Source: Agelas oroides (taxonomy: Eukaryota > Porifera > Demospongiae > Agelasida > Agelasidae). From it: 64,000 bases of DNA. Location: contig OX422199.1 of the NCBI GenBank assembly GCA_949130485.1, positions 7,040,402-7,104,401 on the forward strand. The letters are read 5' to 3'. This document shows, piece by piece, positions 40,901-50,566 of this stretch (position 1 is the stretch's first letter; each line of letters opens with the position of its first letter). The notes below the pieces were generated by a model. That model saw only the letters and a program-made list of their open reading frames with translations. It did no database searches and had not been told where the DNA came from. The position numbers and the translations under genes were made by a program.

Positions 40901-43900
40901 CCCATATCCCATCATGTTTTAAACTTCTCACACTTTATATATGTGTGGAAATTTTCACATCATGAACATCGATGTGCCAGCGGTGTTGGTGCTCCCCCAC
41001 TCGACACACAACTTGTCATTGTTTCATTATCAGTGCAAAGCATCTTTCAGACCAGAGAAATTGACTGACAGACAGAGGTTAGTATAACGGAAGTTTCCAG
41101 AAAAGCCTGGGGAGTCACACACGCACAAACAGTGGGTACCAGGTGCTCGCTCTGATTTTTCAAGTGCCTGGGCTAAGGTAGCCCTTCCTACATTTTTTGA
41201 CCCGTGCAGGAACTTGAGCAAAAAGAGGGGGGTGGGTGCTTGCTTTGTGGTGGGAACTTGATAATACTCTATGTTAGCTAGGCAACACAAAAACTAACTC
41301 AGGTACAGTTGTGATGCCAGGGTAATAAGTTATGTATCCATTCCAAGAAACTATTAACATTTACTACTAACAACCTGTATGAAGCTGTTTTAAGTTTCTT
41401 TTACCGCCACCCATATCTGAAGATTGTCACTCACCTGCTGACCATCATTCCCAATACAGATGTAATCAATACGAATGAAAAGGCTGCTATGATGCCTATC
41501 CTCTGTCAATATATCAGTATATGATCTGGGTACAACTTCCACTACTGCACTATCATTTGAACAGGCAGGAATGACTGATGTCACAAGAGTTCCAACTGAA
41601 GAAAGTAGAGAAGAGAGAAAACTTACAAAACTTAACACCTGCTGAAGGGGGTTGAGGTTTGGACTCTAATGTCAATCCTCTGTTAATGGGAGAGCAATGC
41701 AGGCTGTAGTCAAACTATGGCACTGTATGCAGATACATGCAGCCTTCACAAAGTTTATAATTGCCATGGAAACACATAGTGCACAGTATTATACCACACC
41801 AAAATTCACAAATCGTTTTGAGTTGGTGCATGTGATATACTTAGCTTCCCATCTCAGTAGTACTCTGCCTCTCACACAAGGCTTCATTTGAGAAAAATTG
41901 TCAAGAGAGAGTGAAAGTTGATGGTCAAAAGTTTGGAGGGGGGAACAATAGTCTTGTTCCCAGGCCTCACACAGTGTTCATTGCTTGCAGTGTAAAATTT
42001 TGTAATGCTGCGTGAGGCGTGCGGCATGGCAACCTTTTGTGTTGTTGTGCATTGTATCCAAACTATACAGGGGGGTCTAGGGGCTTGCCCCCAAATCCTC
42101 TGAAATCACTTCTTCAAGTAAGAAAGCTGTATCAAAACTGGTTACCATATTTACCATTACTCTCCCCAAAGTGAACCCTGTCTCACATAACTGTTGATGG
42201 TATCCTATCACATAATGTGCTTAGTCTCCAGAATAACTGATGTCCTGACCTGTATAGTTAACTAGGCCTTGGCAACGCATTCCACTTTATGATTAACAAA
42301 ATACATGTTTTGAATTCTTTTTTTGGTTATAGTACAAGGTGGAAACAATTAATTGGCTAAGGCATAGCCAAAGCCAATAAACGCTAAACCGCTTACACAG
42401 AGTATGATAAACTACTTCTACCACAGCAATTGCATTAGTAATTGCACTAGTATGTTCACCTTGCATTGATTGGGAGTGCAAAAGTGTCCAATATTTGGAA
42501 GTGTCCACTATATAGCAGATCTCTACTATTGAGGGTGTTCACTAAGTGAGGTTCCACTGTACACATGAACCTGTCTACATGCATACCTATTACCTACTAT
42601 ATGTAGCTGTACATTTAACTATTATGTTCCTTGTTGCCTGGCTCGGAGTGGAATATGGCAAGTTAAATGAGGTGGTTATCACTAGTGCTGCTGCTTTTTT
42701 CTCTTGGCTTCCAGTCACCGACGAATGACCACACTATTAGCCTTGGGTGATAATTGAATATCGTGGGGTAAGCCTGAGTGAGCAGCGCACTACTGGTTTT
42801 ATATTTTCTCATGGCACGCAGACCATACATGTAGAACAGACCATACATGTAGCACAGACCATACATGTAGCACAGACCGTACATGCAGAACAGACCATAC
42901 ATGTAGCACAGACCATACATGCAGAACAGACCGTACATGTAGCACAGACCATACATGTAGAACAGACCATACATGTAGCACAGACCATACATGCAGAACA
43001 GACCGTACATGTAGCACAGACCATACATGTAGAACAGACCATACATGTAGCACAGACCATACATGTAGAACAGACCATACATGTAGCACAGACCATACAT
43101 GCAGAACAGACCGTACATGTAGCACAGACCATACATGTAGAACAGACCATACATGTAGCACAGACCGTACATGCAGAACAGACCATACATGTAGCACAGA
43201 CCGTACATGTAGAACAGACCATACATGTAGTACAGACCACACATGTAGAACAGACCACACATGTAGCACAGACCGTACATGTAGAACAGACCACACATGT
43301 AGAACAGACCATACATGTAGAACAGACCATACATGTAGCATTATTTATCAGTCAGCGAAGCCACATGTACACAGGCATACACTAAACTTAACATTCAAAT
43401 CGTGAGGTGAACCTCTGCCATGTGTGAGCACTGTTCATGCATGACCTTTACTTAAGTTACACCATGCATACTTTCTGCCATCTGTGACTGAGCAACTTGC
43501 CTTCAGCATGGTCTGTCACAGTATAGTTCAAATAGTTTACAGAAAGTTGCCATGTGCACTACAATTTAAGTTGTCCTAGCTCTCTTCACACTGACGCTTC
43601 AGTCTGTCAGTAGCCCTTCACCCTAGCTCTCTGAAGCCAAACATTGTGAAAAATATGCAAAACAGTCCTGCTAGTGTGGGGCTCACTCAGGCTCACCCCA
43701 ATTGGGTAGTCATGCTTAGGAATGCACATTTGGCAGCAGTGATTGGTCATAAGTTATAACATGCCTTAGTATGTCAACAGTCCCCTGGAATGAATCCAGA
43801 ATCCACATGTATGTATATACACATATACATACACACATGCCAAGAACCTACACTGTAATATAAGATTAGCTAATACACTTGGAGATGAACCCACCTAGTG

Positions 43901-46900
43901 ATTTTAACCATACCACATGGTATGTGAAGTTTCCAGAATTGCAATTGGTAAACAAAATTTTACAAAGTTCCAGGGGTTGCTATGTTGTCGAATGCTCTGG
44001 CCTGCTTGTTTGGTGTTGCTCATCTTACAAGTTTGGGGGGAGACTACAACTGCATGTGTCATTGTGACACTGGTACGGTTACTACATTTCTGCTCAGTCA
44101 TGCAGACGCTATGAAATCTAAGTTCAGAAACCCGAGAATGGTACAGTCCCAGACTCCCCAGCTCAAGAACACAAACATAAAAATTTTGGGCAGTGCCAAA
44201 GGTCGAATGACAGTAGACAAGGTCTAATTGTGCTCGGGCGTACCTGGGACCCAGAACAGCAAAAAGGAGAAAAGTTACTGAGTAGCTTACTACACAAAAC
44301 ACTGCCTTTTTGTTCTGAAAATTCTGGCGCTCTTCCAATTACATCAATCATGCTCACGTGAGAAAAGATACCAGGGTCTCCCCAACTAGTGATGAATAGT
44401 GGGGGAGCCCGAAAGGATGCTAGATATAACATGGAACACCTCTCTGTCTTGTAATAACAACTGTATCAAGAAAATCAATTTCTTGTTATAGATGAAGGCT
44501 AGCAAGGTAACCCAATACAGCTACCATCATTATATTGATTACAGTACTTGTGCTGCAAATGCTCCAGGTAGTGACAACTTAATTACATACACACGCATCA
44601 GTTATTTTGTCTGTGTGTTTGGCAGGACTTGCTACCTGTCTAATTGTTTCAATGGTCTGCGGTCATATTTTGTGAATGCTTGGCTTGTATTTTGCTACAT
44701 GGGTGGATCAAAGCAAATACCAATTAGATGACATCACGGTCTAACTTCCAGTTTGAAGGAAGATGTTACATTAGTGCAGTACATGTGATATGGCTTTGCA
44801 TATCAGGCCTTCTTATGGTATGCATGGTGAATAACATCTTAGAAGCACAGTGCCGTAGCTCTCTACTAACCTACCAAGCCACTCCATATGAAGTTACTGG
44901 CTGGGATAAGTGGGAGGAAGAGGATCTAAAGTATTCTCTTTACCTACTACTAGCTTGGTTCCCAAACCTTCAAAGAAGGATGTACTATGAATGTGATTAG
45001 CCATGCAGCTAACTGTTAAATAAACTGGTAGTCAGCAAAGTTACTATTGTCCAACACAGGCCAAGTGTAACACACCTGTGGGGAAAAACATTCTTTAATT
45101 CTCATTTCCAGATCATGTGTTTATTACTGTGTATTATTAGAGCCGAGTAATAAATCCCACTGGTATCCTATAATTCAGAAATGGGAAAAAATCGTACATT
45201 CTGATAATTGTACAAGGATAAAGCCTAACTGCATGAGATAGCACTCCACATCTCCCTGTCACCCCAATGCAGGTAATGAGACCTGTAACATATGCACTAC
45301 ACATGCACAACCTGTTCACTGGGTGGCTTTGTACAACAACCAGGCCTGGTATAAAGTGCTAAGAGATGCTGTTCATTGATTGGCCAGACAGCAATAAAGC
45401 TAGAATGTCCAGCAATAGCACTTTTTAGTTTGCACACATTTCAAGAGCTTCATGCCAACCAATCAAATTGCTGACAGTAAATAAACACTACCACTGGTGC
45501 TTAGATCATTTACAGCAACCATGTTAAGTCTTGGAAACCGAACCAAGAACCCCTACACAGTGTACACCAACACAAACCTGAAGCCTGCCCAAAACTAAAG
45601 TTGCCATGCCGAATGTGGTTATAACCACACATTAGATGCTCTTTCTACAGTGGCATTGCCTAGGCAACAGGTATATCTGCCCAACACTTAATATGAGTAA
45701 ATCAACCACGCCTAAGGAAGAAAGTCAATTGGAAGCTAGTGGGCATTGTGGAGTGAGGCCTCATGTAGCTGAAGCTTTGTTCATGTCTGTAGTAGACCAG
45801 CATTAAGTGGATAACTTGAATTTAGACTCTGACAACTTGAAGGAGTCAAGTAGAAGAAAGGCATGGAGTCCTTACCATAGGTAAGTAAGCACACATGCAG
45901 ACAAGCAGCCATTTCTCAGCTACTGGACACTTAAATCACAAATGTCACATGGGCACCTCTGTTGTCTATGTAATTATGGCAAAGCCACAACAAAGCTGTT
46001 GAAGTTCTTTGAACACACTAAGAAAGATTGTGCAGCCCTACTTGTCACATTCTTTGGCCATAGATTCTTGGGAAAGATTCCCTAGTAAGGTAGGGTTCTC
46101 ATCAAACCATAGATTAGACTCAGTGGCTCACACTACCCCCAACAGTAGCCTCGTTCCCAGGCTCCCCCCCCCCCCCCCCCCCCCCCCGACAGTACCATGT
46201 ATACATGCAACAGGAAGAGTGGACAACTCTATGTATACATGCAAGAGTGCATAAGAATGGGCGGCTTGAGTAAGAGCGTGTAACTCCAATAGAAGCCCAT
46301 ACTCCGGTCAAAATGATTGAACCATACTAAATATAGAACACCTGGTCACATGCTTAGCAACAATGGCTTATGTCCACATGCAGCTGCGAATATGTGTTAC
46401 TATTTTTTGTACTGGCGGTAAATTCTGACTGGTTTCAGATTTTACGGATTTACACTCTCTTACTGAAGCCACCCATTCTTATGCATTCTTAATACAGCAA
46501 CAGGAAGAGTGGGCAACTTTCTTGTTATGGTTTGTACTATAATTGTCCGGGCATTGAAGTGTAGTCGATTAGTGTAAACATTGGTCAATGATCCTTGTTG
46601 TCCAGGTATTTGTAGTAAAACCACAGAGCTCTTGGTCACCTTACATACTTGTACCTAGCCGGTACCTAGGCTCCTCCCCATGCAGAAAATGGGGAGGAGC
46701 CTAGGTACGAGTACCAGGATATTAGTGTCAGCTGTGTAAACACCGGCCAATGATAGTATTGTCCAGGTGTTTGCAGTAAAACCACAGAGCTCTTGGTCAC
46801 CCTACATACTTGAAATGCCTATACCTAGCCTTGTAACTAGGCTCCTTCCAATGCAGAAAACAGGGAGGAGCCTAGGTACGAGGCTACCTATACCTATGCC

Positions 46901-47643
46901 TGAGGCTATTATGCTTCAAATTTTGTTTTATAGAATTCACCCTACTGTGCAATTAAACACAGTTTGAAATTTCAGCCCGATGCAAGCCATAGACTATTCG
47001 TAGTCTTACACATGTGCTTTTCAAATACATTTTACTGCTACCTTCCATTTTTGAGCCAAGTCTGATTTAAGAAGTGTAGGTGTAAATGACTGCTCTCGAG
47101 TAAGTTAGCACACCACTGTGGATGCTACAAAAAAAAACCTGCAGGCTAAATATGCCAGAAAGCCACAGTGTAAATATTATGCTGCCATAACAGATGGCTT
47201 TATACCCACACTTTGTCAACAATAAGTCCTTACATAGGGTGAGTTAGTTTACACAAGTTATTTTAATGCATGTGGTACCATGCAGACAAATGTACATAAC
47301 CAAATCACTACACTAGTACTTGTTTGCTTGGAAATGAAGCTTTGGGTTCTGCACTGGCCACTGCTGTGCACTTTGCAATCATTTAATAAATATTGGCAGA
47401 AAACAAGAGCTGTGCCTGTTCAGCTGAACAATTATTCATAATAATACCATGCAGAATTAATGTCCAAATATCTGTCATCAGACAAGTGTCACTGTTTCTG
47501 GGGTAAACTATGTTTGAAGTGCTCTTACCCGGGCTGTCACCAACTGTACAGTCCCCAGAATCAAAATTGCCAAACGCGGGAACGGGAGCGAGAAACAGTA
47601 CAAAGCTCCAGAGCAGGGAAAACGCTACCAACTGCTTCACCAT
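26366..47643 (-). CDS. Gene B: multi-EGF single-pass receptor-like protein with an expanded tail (12 exons)
   Basis: Exons 47529-47643, 41435-41595, 38013-38244, 36212-36334, 36021-36143, 35830-35952, 35639-35761, 33085-33204, 32837-32959, 30556-30679, 30306-30336, 26366-28273; 3306 nt, exactly 1102 codons. The order is signal peptide, six-Cys N-terminal module (about 140 residues), six EGF domains, transmembrane helix, 10-residue juxtamembrane exon and a 635-residue tail. The four distal EGF exons form a nearly identical tandem array; the two proximal ones are the pair shared with genes A and C. Gene B is the closest relative of gene C, including homologous introns and 5' flank. Inside its introns lie a large foldback, a LINE remnant and several MITEs. 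No enzyme domain is seen; a cell-surface receptor or adhesion role is inferred. Confidence 0.86.
26579..27757 (-). repeat. Coding repeats in the gene B tail
   Basis: Four imperfect in-frame units at about 27757-27458, 27457-27143, 27142-26906 and 26905-26579. The shared DNA words include the stretch encoding ESESLHSI. The third unit lacks the NEGY segment. Confidence 0.8.
29373..29927. mobile_element. MITE, GGGGCGAGCCTGAGC ends (copy 2)
   Basis: The left end is GGGGCGAGCCTGAGCAAGC and the right end GGGGCTCGCTCAGGCTCGCC. It lies in the gene B intron between the tail exon and the juxtamembrane exon. Confidence 0.72.
30199..30249 (+). repeat. (CA)n microsatellite
   Basis: A (CA)n run of about 20 repeats, 57 bp from gene B exon 11, in the intron before the tail exon. 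Confidence 0.92.
30306..30336 (-). CDS. Gene B exon 11: juxtamembrane micro-exon
   Basis: 31-nt exon, phase 2 to 0, encoding (M)[10 protein letters not shown]. It is flanked by GCAG and GTAAGT and has an exact counterpart in gene C (50836-50866). Confidence 0.83.
30556..30679 (-). CDS. Gene B exon 10: transmembrane helix
   Basis: 124-nt exon, phase 1 to 2. A hydrophobic stretch ([20 protein letters not shown] and on to VVC) is followed by KIRRREPT, the stop-transfer. The donor is AAT|GTACGT. Confidence 0.87.
31047..31712. mobile_element. 666-bp foldback element with 269-bp inverted arms
   Basis: The left arm 31047-31315 and right arm 31444-31712 are near-perfect inverse complements around a 128-bp centre; I found only occasional mismatches. 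The outer ends read TAGAGTAAGTTAGC and its complement, consistent with a TA-flanked MITE. It lies in the intron between the transmembrane and EGF 6 exons of gene B, so the pre-mRNA would form a long hairpin. Confidence 0.85.
31922..31986 (-). pseudogene. Decayed EGF exon in gene B
   Basis: A 65-nt remnant with [11 protein letters not shown] and a usable CAG|GTGAG donor, but the acceptor side has lost a base and the second half of the domain is gone. Including it would break the frame, so I leave it out of gene B. It sits between the transmembrane exon and EGF 6, where gene C keeps an intact EGF exon (52643-52765). Confidence 0.65.
32837..32959 (-). CDS. Gene B exon 9: calcium-binding EGF domain 6 (membrane-proximal)
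   Basis: 123-nt phase 1-1 exon; [17 protein letters not shown] ... [18 protein letters not shown]. The next intron holds a decayed EGF exon (31922-31986) and the 666-bp foldback. Confidence 0.87.
33085..33204 (-). CDS. Gene B exon 8: calcium-binding EGF domain 5
   Basis: 120-nt phase 1-1 exon; [16 protein letters not shown] ... [18 protein letters not shown]. The donor is A|GTACGT. It is the counterpart of gene C 53599-53718. Confidence 0.87.
   Translation of the reverse strand: MSMSVRTRPTVMWMHSALTQREASTAPAILATLEMESTA
33205..35638 (-). other. Gene B intron (exons 7-8)
   Basis: The 490-bp insertion, then a block also found in gene C (33826-34100 against 53845-54140). From 34100 to 35630 I see no recognisable feature except a short (TA)n run near 34640. 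Confidence 0.65.
33332..33826. other. Insertion of about 490 bp absent from the paralogous intron
   Basis: The gene B intron reads CCCAACAGGT, then this block, then GTAGCACTAAGTGG, whereas gene C (about 53838-53860) runs straight through as CCAACAGGTGCAGCACTAAG. The block starts with a poly-G run and ends CGATCTCTGGATCCGCCCAT. I do not recognise the element. Confidence 0.6.
35639..35761 (-). CDS. Gene B exon 7: EGF domain 4 (array copy 1)
   Basis: 123-nt phase 1-1 exon differing from copies 2 and 3 at about three bases, giving [16 protein letters not shown]. It has the NGGC complement-type EGF spacing. Confidence 0.88.
35830..35952 (-). CDS. Gene B exon 6: EGF domain 3 (array copy 2)
   Basis: 123-nt phase 1-1 exon identical to exon 5. 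The intron on either side is 68 nt. Confidence 0.88.
36021..36143 (-). CDS. Gene B exon 5: EGF domain 2 (array copy 3)
   Basis: 123-nt phase 1-1 exon; [18 protein letters not shown] ... [18 protein letters not shown]. By eye it is identical to exon 6 across the full 191-bp unit. Confidence 0.88.
36212..36334 (-). CDS. Gene B exon 4: EGF domain 1 (array copy 4)
   Basis: 123-nt phase 1-1 exon; [18 protein letters not shown] ... [18 protein letters not shown]. It is the most diverged unit of the four-copy array, at its upstream edge. Confidence 0.88.
36335..38012 (-). other. Gene B intron (exons 3-4)
   Basis: The 1.7-kb intron includes a trace similar to the start of an EGF exon on the minus strand near 36742 (GACGTCAATGAATTGATG), too short to call, and the (TG)n run. 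The remaining sequence is unrecognised. Confidence 0.55.
37857..38001 (+). repeat. (TG)n microsatellite
   Basis: About 145 bp of TG with TTTG interruptions. It begins 12 bp past the donor of gene B exon 3. Confidence 0.92.
38013..38244 (-). CDS. Gene B exon 3: N-terminal six-Cys module, second half
   Basis: 232-nt phase 0-1 exon: [20 protein letters not shown] ... TNCTFYLCY ... SPVSCVTGG, with cysteines 4-6 and several N-glycosylation sites. The donor directly abuts a (TG)n microsatellite of about 145 bp in the following intron. Confidence 0.87.
38782..39174 (-). pseudogene. LINE reverse transcriptase fragment
   Basis: The minus-strand frame encodes [17 protein letters not shown] followed by [19 protein letters not shown], which is the YADD box and the next helix of a LINE RT, with YADN in place of YADD. 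It is a short relic in the second intron of gene B, on the same strand as the gene, and a different lineage from the LINE at 60 kb. The residues after the motif are degenerate. Confidence 0.7.
39685..39850. repeat. Short tandem repeats, GTGAGAGAGCCTCACA type
   Basis: Alternating GTGAGTGAGCCTCA and AAGTCAAGTGTGAGAGAGCC units of about 25-30 bp in gene B intron 2. Each unit is a small palindrome (TGTGAG ... CTCACA). Confidence 0.7.
40795..40905. repeat. TTTAAGCCATAAATGCCCC tandem repeat
   Basis: Five to six units of about 20-23 bp, gene B intron 2. Confidence 0.8.
41435..41595 (-). CDS. Gene B exon 2: N-terminal six-Cys module, first half
   Basis: 161-nt phase 1-0 exon: [14 protein letters not shown] ... 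[13 protein letters not shown]. It holds cysteines 2 and 3 of the module. Its donor GTGAGT follows CAG. Confidence 0.87.
42765..43699. mobile_element. MITE, GGGGCGAGCCTGAGC family, with minisatellite (copy 3)
   Basis: The ends GGGGTAAGCCTGAGTGAGC and GGGGCTCACTCAGGCTCACC. More than half of the element is an 18-bp tandem repeat (42819-43339). It lies in gene B intron 1. Confidence 0.72.
42819..43339. repeat. 18-bp minisatellite (about 29 copies)
   Basis: The unit is CAGACCATACATGTAGAA or CAGACCATACATGTAGCA, with C/T and T/C variants. Because 18 is a multiple of three and no unit has a stop, several frames on both strands stay open; these are not genes. Confidence 0.93.
46163..46188 (+). repeat. 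Poly-C run inside a TAGCCTCG-type fragment
   Basis: TAGCCTCGTTCCCAGGCT (46146-46163) runs directly into about 22 C. Only one end of the MITE remains. Confidence 0.8.
46242..46491. mobile_element. MITE, same family (copy 4)
   Basis: It starts AGAGTGCATAAGAATGGGCG and ends CCCATTCTTATGCATTCT. The flanks both read GCAACAGGAAGAGTGG, a local duplication around it. It lies in gene B intron 1. Confidence 0.75.
47529..47643 (-). CDS. Gene B exon 1: signal peptide
   Basis: ATG at 47643; leader [20 protein letters not shown], probable cleavage near PVPAFG, then [13 protein letters not shown] with the first conserved cysteine. The donor is G|GTAAGA. It is almost identical to gene C exon 1. Confidence 0.88.
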
Positions 47644-47696
47644 AGCTGCGACTGCAGTGGACTACCTTGACTATACTCTGCACCACACAAGAGCGA

Positions 47697-47703
47697 TTAT
47701 AAC
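47697..47703 (-). promoter_or_regulatory. TATA-like element of gene B
   Basis: On the minus strand GTTATAA, about 55 bp before the ATG, inside a 5' flank that is still similar to gene C. Confidence 0.35.
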
Positions 47704-47795
47704 ACGCCTATACCGGAAGCGCAGCCAAGCAAGGACGTCCGGGTTCAACCCAAGCCAGACGCACTTCCGCATAAAGGGTACTCTCGAGCTAGTCT

Positions 47796-47902
47796 AGTCT
47801 CGTGCCCAGACCATCTCGCACGAGAGGGTCTGGGGACGAGACTAGCCTCGCCCCGCGCGCGCCTCCCGGCGAGAGGGTGTGGGGTCTGGGGACGAGACTA
47901 CA
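47796..47902. mobile_element. Compact foldback cluster, AGTCTCGTGCCCAGACC ends
   Basis: One left end followed by two right ends (GGTCTGGGGACGAGACTA at about 47829-47846 and 47885-47902), GC-rich between them. It lies about 150 bp upstream of the gene B start. Confidence 0.6.
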
Positions 47903-49329
47903 AAAGGGCTTGCGAGACTCTCGTACAGCACCAAGCGAAGTGTCAGAGCGATAGATATTAAGTCCGCCACAATGATTGGACTAGTGTAGCTTTAGTGGAC
48001 TAAGCGGTTGACAAAGGCAATAATTTGCTTGGTCAACCTCTACACTATGTAAAGTTTTATGTGTCAAGGGTTCTCCTAGAGTCACTGTAGCTAGTCACAA
48101 CCGAGACCAGGGTTCCAACAATTTGGCTGCTTGACAGCTTGATCTCACAGAGTTTGACAGTTTGACTGTATTAACATATTGATCCTCCTGAACGTAGCCA
48201 GGCTCCTTTTCAGACCTTTATTGTCTCCCGTGTTTGTAAATATGGCGGGAGAGGACCTGGAAGAGCTTGTCAAGTGTGGTGATGTTATGTAACATCACAA
48301 GGCTACTAGACACTTGGAAGGCCATGACCAACCCAAGGAACACTCTTGAGGCCCTTGTTTATAATATCCCGATCTCACAGGTCAGACCAAGCCACTTCCG
48401 CAAAAAGGAAGGGTATGGTAAATGGTGTATACGATGTATTTTTTCTTTACTTTTTGAATGGTTTTTACATTTCACAATGGTTTAAACAAATTTCACGAGT
48501 TAGCAGCTGGCTAGTAGAAACGCTGCTGTTAGCGTAGCTGCATGAGCTCAGCCCCACCCACTCATGCATGCACAGTTTTTTAGTACACACATTGTGTAGA
48601 GACTAAGTTCAAAAAGGGTGGAAAATTTGCATACGGCCCTTCGGTTCCGTTTGTTTGCGTACATCTCTAAAGAGCTCACAGACACAACAGTAAAACATGG
48701 GATTGTCTGAAATGCGAGACTGAGTGTACAGAAACTTGACAATGGTCAATGGTAACATGGTAATGGTTGTGCACATGTGACTTATCATCAGCTGGGCCTT
48801 TGCTAAAACTAAAGTTGGGGGATACTAGGTATAGACAATACTGCAGTAATTGCAATGCATATCAAATAGGATACGATACTGGCCCCTCCCAAAGTTGAAG
48901 GTACATTACCAAAATACTTTCAATTATTGCTCTACACATGGCCTTTGTCCTCACTAGCGTTGCTGTTTTCCAGCTGTGACTGCATATATGTGCCATACGA
49001 TCTATGTGAACTAAATAAAACTGTGAGGAACCAAGTATACTGTATCAGTATCAGTGGTATCAATAAATATGGTATTGTAGTACCCATCTGCCCATCTCTA
49101 GTACGTGTTAAAACACAGGGTCCAATACCTGACTGACTGCAACTTGATGAAAATGAATTGTAGATCCAGAAGTAGCTGCAGCAATGCACTTGTATCACTA
49201 AAGGAAAGTTACATGACAGGGCAATATAAATGCTGGGAGAGGGGGGGATATAACAATGAGGTAGTTGTTGCTACTTAATGTGAAGTCGCAGTGTGCAAAC
49301 AGTTCCATGTGCTGCAAAATGTTTTGTGC

Positions 49330-49565
49330 CTTCATTTGTGTTGCAGTTCCTATAGTGAAGTGGTTAACTGCAAGGATTCGTTCACACCATACCATGTATT
49401 GAAGTGGTTAACTGCAAGGATTCGTTCACACCATACCACGTATCGAAGTGGTTAATTGCAAGGATTCATTTGCTTCATACTATGTATTGAAGTGGTTAAC
49501 TGCATTTGCACCAAAGTACAGTGGTTAACTGTTAGTTTGTTAGTTGAGTGGTTAACTGCAAGAAA
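49330..49565. repeat. 61-bp tandem repeat just past the gene C stop
   Basis: GAAGTGGTTAACTGCAAGGA with TTCGTTCACACCATACCA, about three units plus shorter partial ones. It begins some 20 bp beyond the stop codon, so it should lie in the 3' UTR of gene C. Confidence 0.85.
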
Positions 49566-49584
49566 GTGTTAGTTCATTTGCACC

Positions 49585-50406
49585 CTAGTTCGGTACATCT
49601 CCAGGTTCAGAGCAGTCTTTGATATATCCACTGCTTGTTGACAGGTGCTGCATTTGTTCTGAGGATGACATCATGGTAAGACTGAGCTCGTCTTCTGCTC
49701 CAATGTAAATGGATGAACTATCAGGATTTTGAAGGCCAAGTGAATCAGGGTTTTCTTCTACTGATGCCAAAACATGGGTATCTGACAGACAACCAGAAGA
49801 TGATTGGACGTAGGATTCTTCTGGCTCCATCATGGCTGGAATTGGCTGTAGAACAGCTGCCTCCTCAGGAAACACGGTTGGAAGAAATTCTGAATCCAAT
49901 TCAACAATGTGGCTGTTCTCATCAAATGTGCAGAGGGGCCCATGTTCACTATGGATGTATCCATTGCTTTGCTCAACAAAAGCATGACCAGGCATATCAC
50001 TGCAATCCCCTGGCTCACTGTTATTGTCATTTTGATTATTTGCTTCACTGTTTTGGTCATCCTCTGAGTCCTCAATTGGATAAGAAGGTGGGGAGGTGCT
50101 ACTTTCTGCCTTATCCAAGGACACGGCAGCTGTGCTTTCGGGTGCATTTGGATCACTGTATCCACGGTCAGAATTGCTTGCAACAAAAGCGGTATCACTT
50201 GTAGGGGATTCAATGGCTGTGCTAGTACTGTTTTTGTGTACTAAAGTGTCATTAGTAGGGGTAGCTAATTTGCTGTCAGTGTCTGTATTGCCAGTTTGTG
50301 CTCCTGTATCTGGAATAGTACCTAGCTTGTCGAATACACTAATAACGGAAGGGAATGTTGTGAGTTTCGTGAAAGGGCTGATGGGATTGTAGGACAAGTC
50401 AATCTC
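49585..50406 (-). CDS. Gene C exon 12: cytoplasmic tail, stop codon
   Basis: 822-nt terminal exon: 273 residues and a stop. It opens [14 protein letters not shown] and has [16 protein letters not shown] contains a PPxY motif at the same place as in gene B. Gly-Tyr motifs include [18 protein letters not shown] and STSSGYIKD at the C-terminal end, where gene B has STSSGYITD. It is rich in Ser, Asp and Asn. Confidence 0.87.
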   Translation of the reverse strand, partial: EIDLSYNPISPFTKLTTFPSVISVFDKLGTIPDTGAQTGNTDTDSKLATPTNDTLVHKNSTSTAIESPTSDTAFVASNSDRGYSDPNAPESTAAVSLDKAESSTSPPSYPIEDSEDDQNSEANNQNDNNSEPGDCSDMPGHAFVEQSNGYIHSEHGPLCTFDENSHIVELDSEFLPTVFPEEAAVLQPIPAMMEPEESYVQSSSGCLSDTHVLASVEENPDSLGLQNPDSSSIYIGAEDELSLTMMSSSEQMQHLSTSSGYIKDCSEPGDVPN

Positions 50407-50521
50407 CTGTGGTGAACAATAAAGTACTCAATGTGACTGGAGTGTTATTTTCTAATGATAAGCACCTTCATGCTGTGTTGCAACATCAACCCATCCCCCA
50501 ACACAACACACTCTTCCACCT

Positions 50522-50566
<45 letters not shown>

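Larger units (their letters stand above)
38245..41434 (-). other. Gene B intron 2
   Basis: It contains the LINE RT relic, two short tandem repeats and, at about 40060-40330, dispersed direct and inverted words (GTTGCCAAAAAGTTCTGTT twice; ACTGATACAGA). The last may be a worn element I cannot name. Confidence 0.6.
41596..47528 (-). other. Gene B intron 1
   Basis: A 5.9-kb intron with the minisatellite-bearing MITE, MITE copy 4, a pogo-like right end near 42548-42562 (GAGGTTCCACTGTA) and two similar hairpins at about 46660-46712 and 46825-46885. Nothing is recognised in 43700-46140. Confidence 0.65.
47644..49584. other. Intergenic region B-C
   Basis: Gene B 5' flank, the foldback cluster at 47796-47902, about 1.4 kb with nothing recognisable, then the 61-bp repeat at the end of gene C. 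Confidence 0.7.

Noticed and set aside
42663..43385. Open frames on both strands with [11 protein letters not shown] or [11 protein letters not shown] repeats
   Set aside because: Products of an 18-bp tandem repeat inside a MITE.
43904..44338. 144-residue minus-strand open frame in gene B intron 1
   Set aside because: No recognisable motif, no splice context joining it to gene B, and overlapping frames of similar length.
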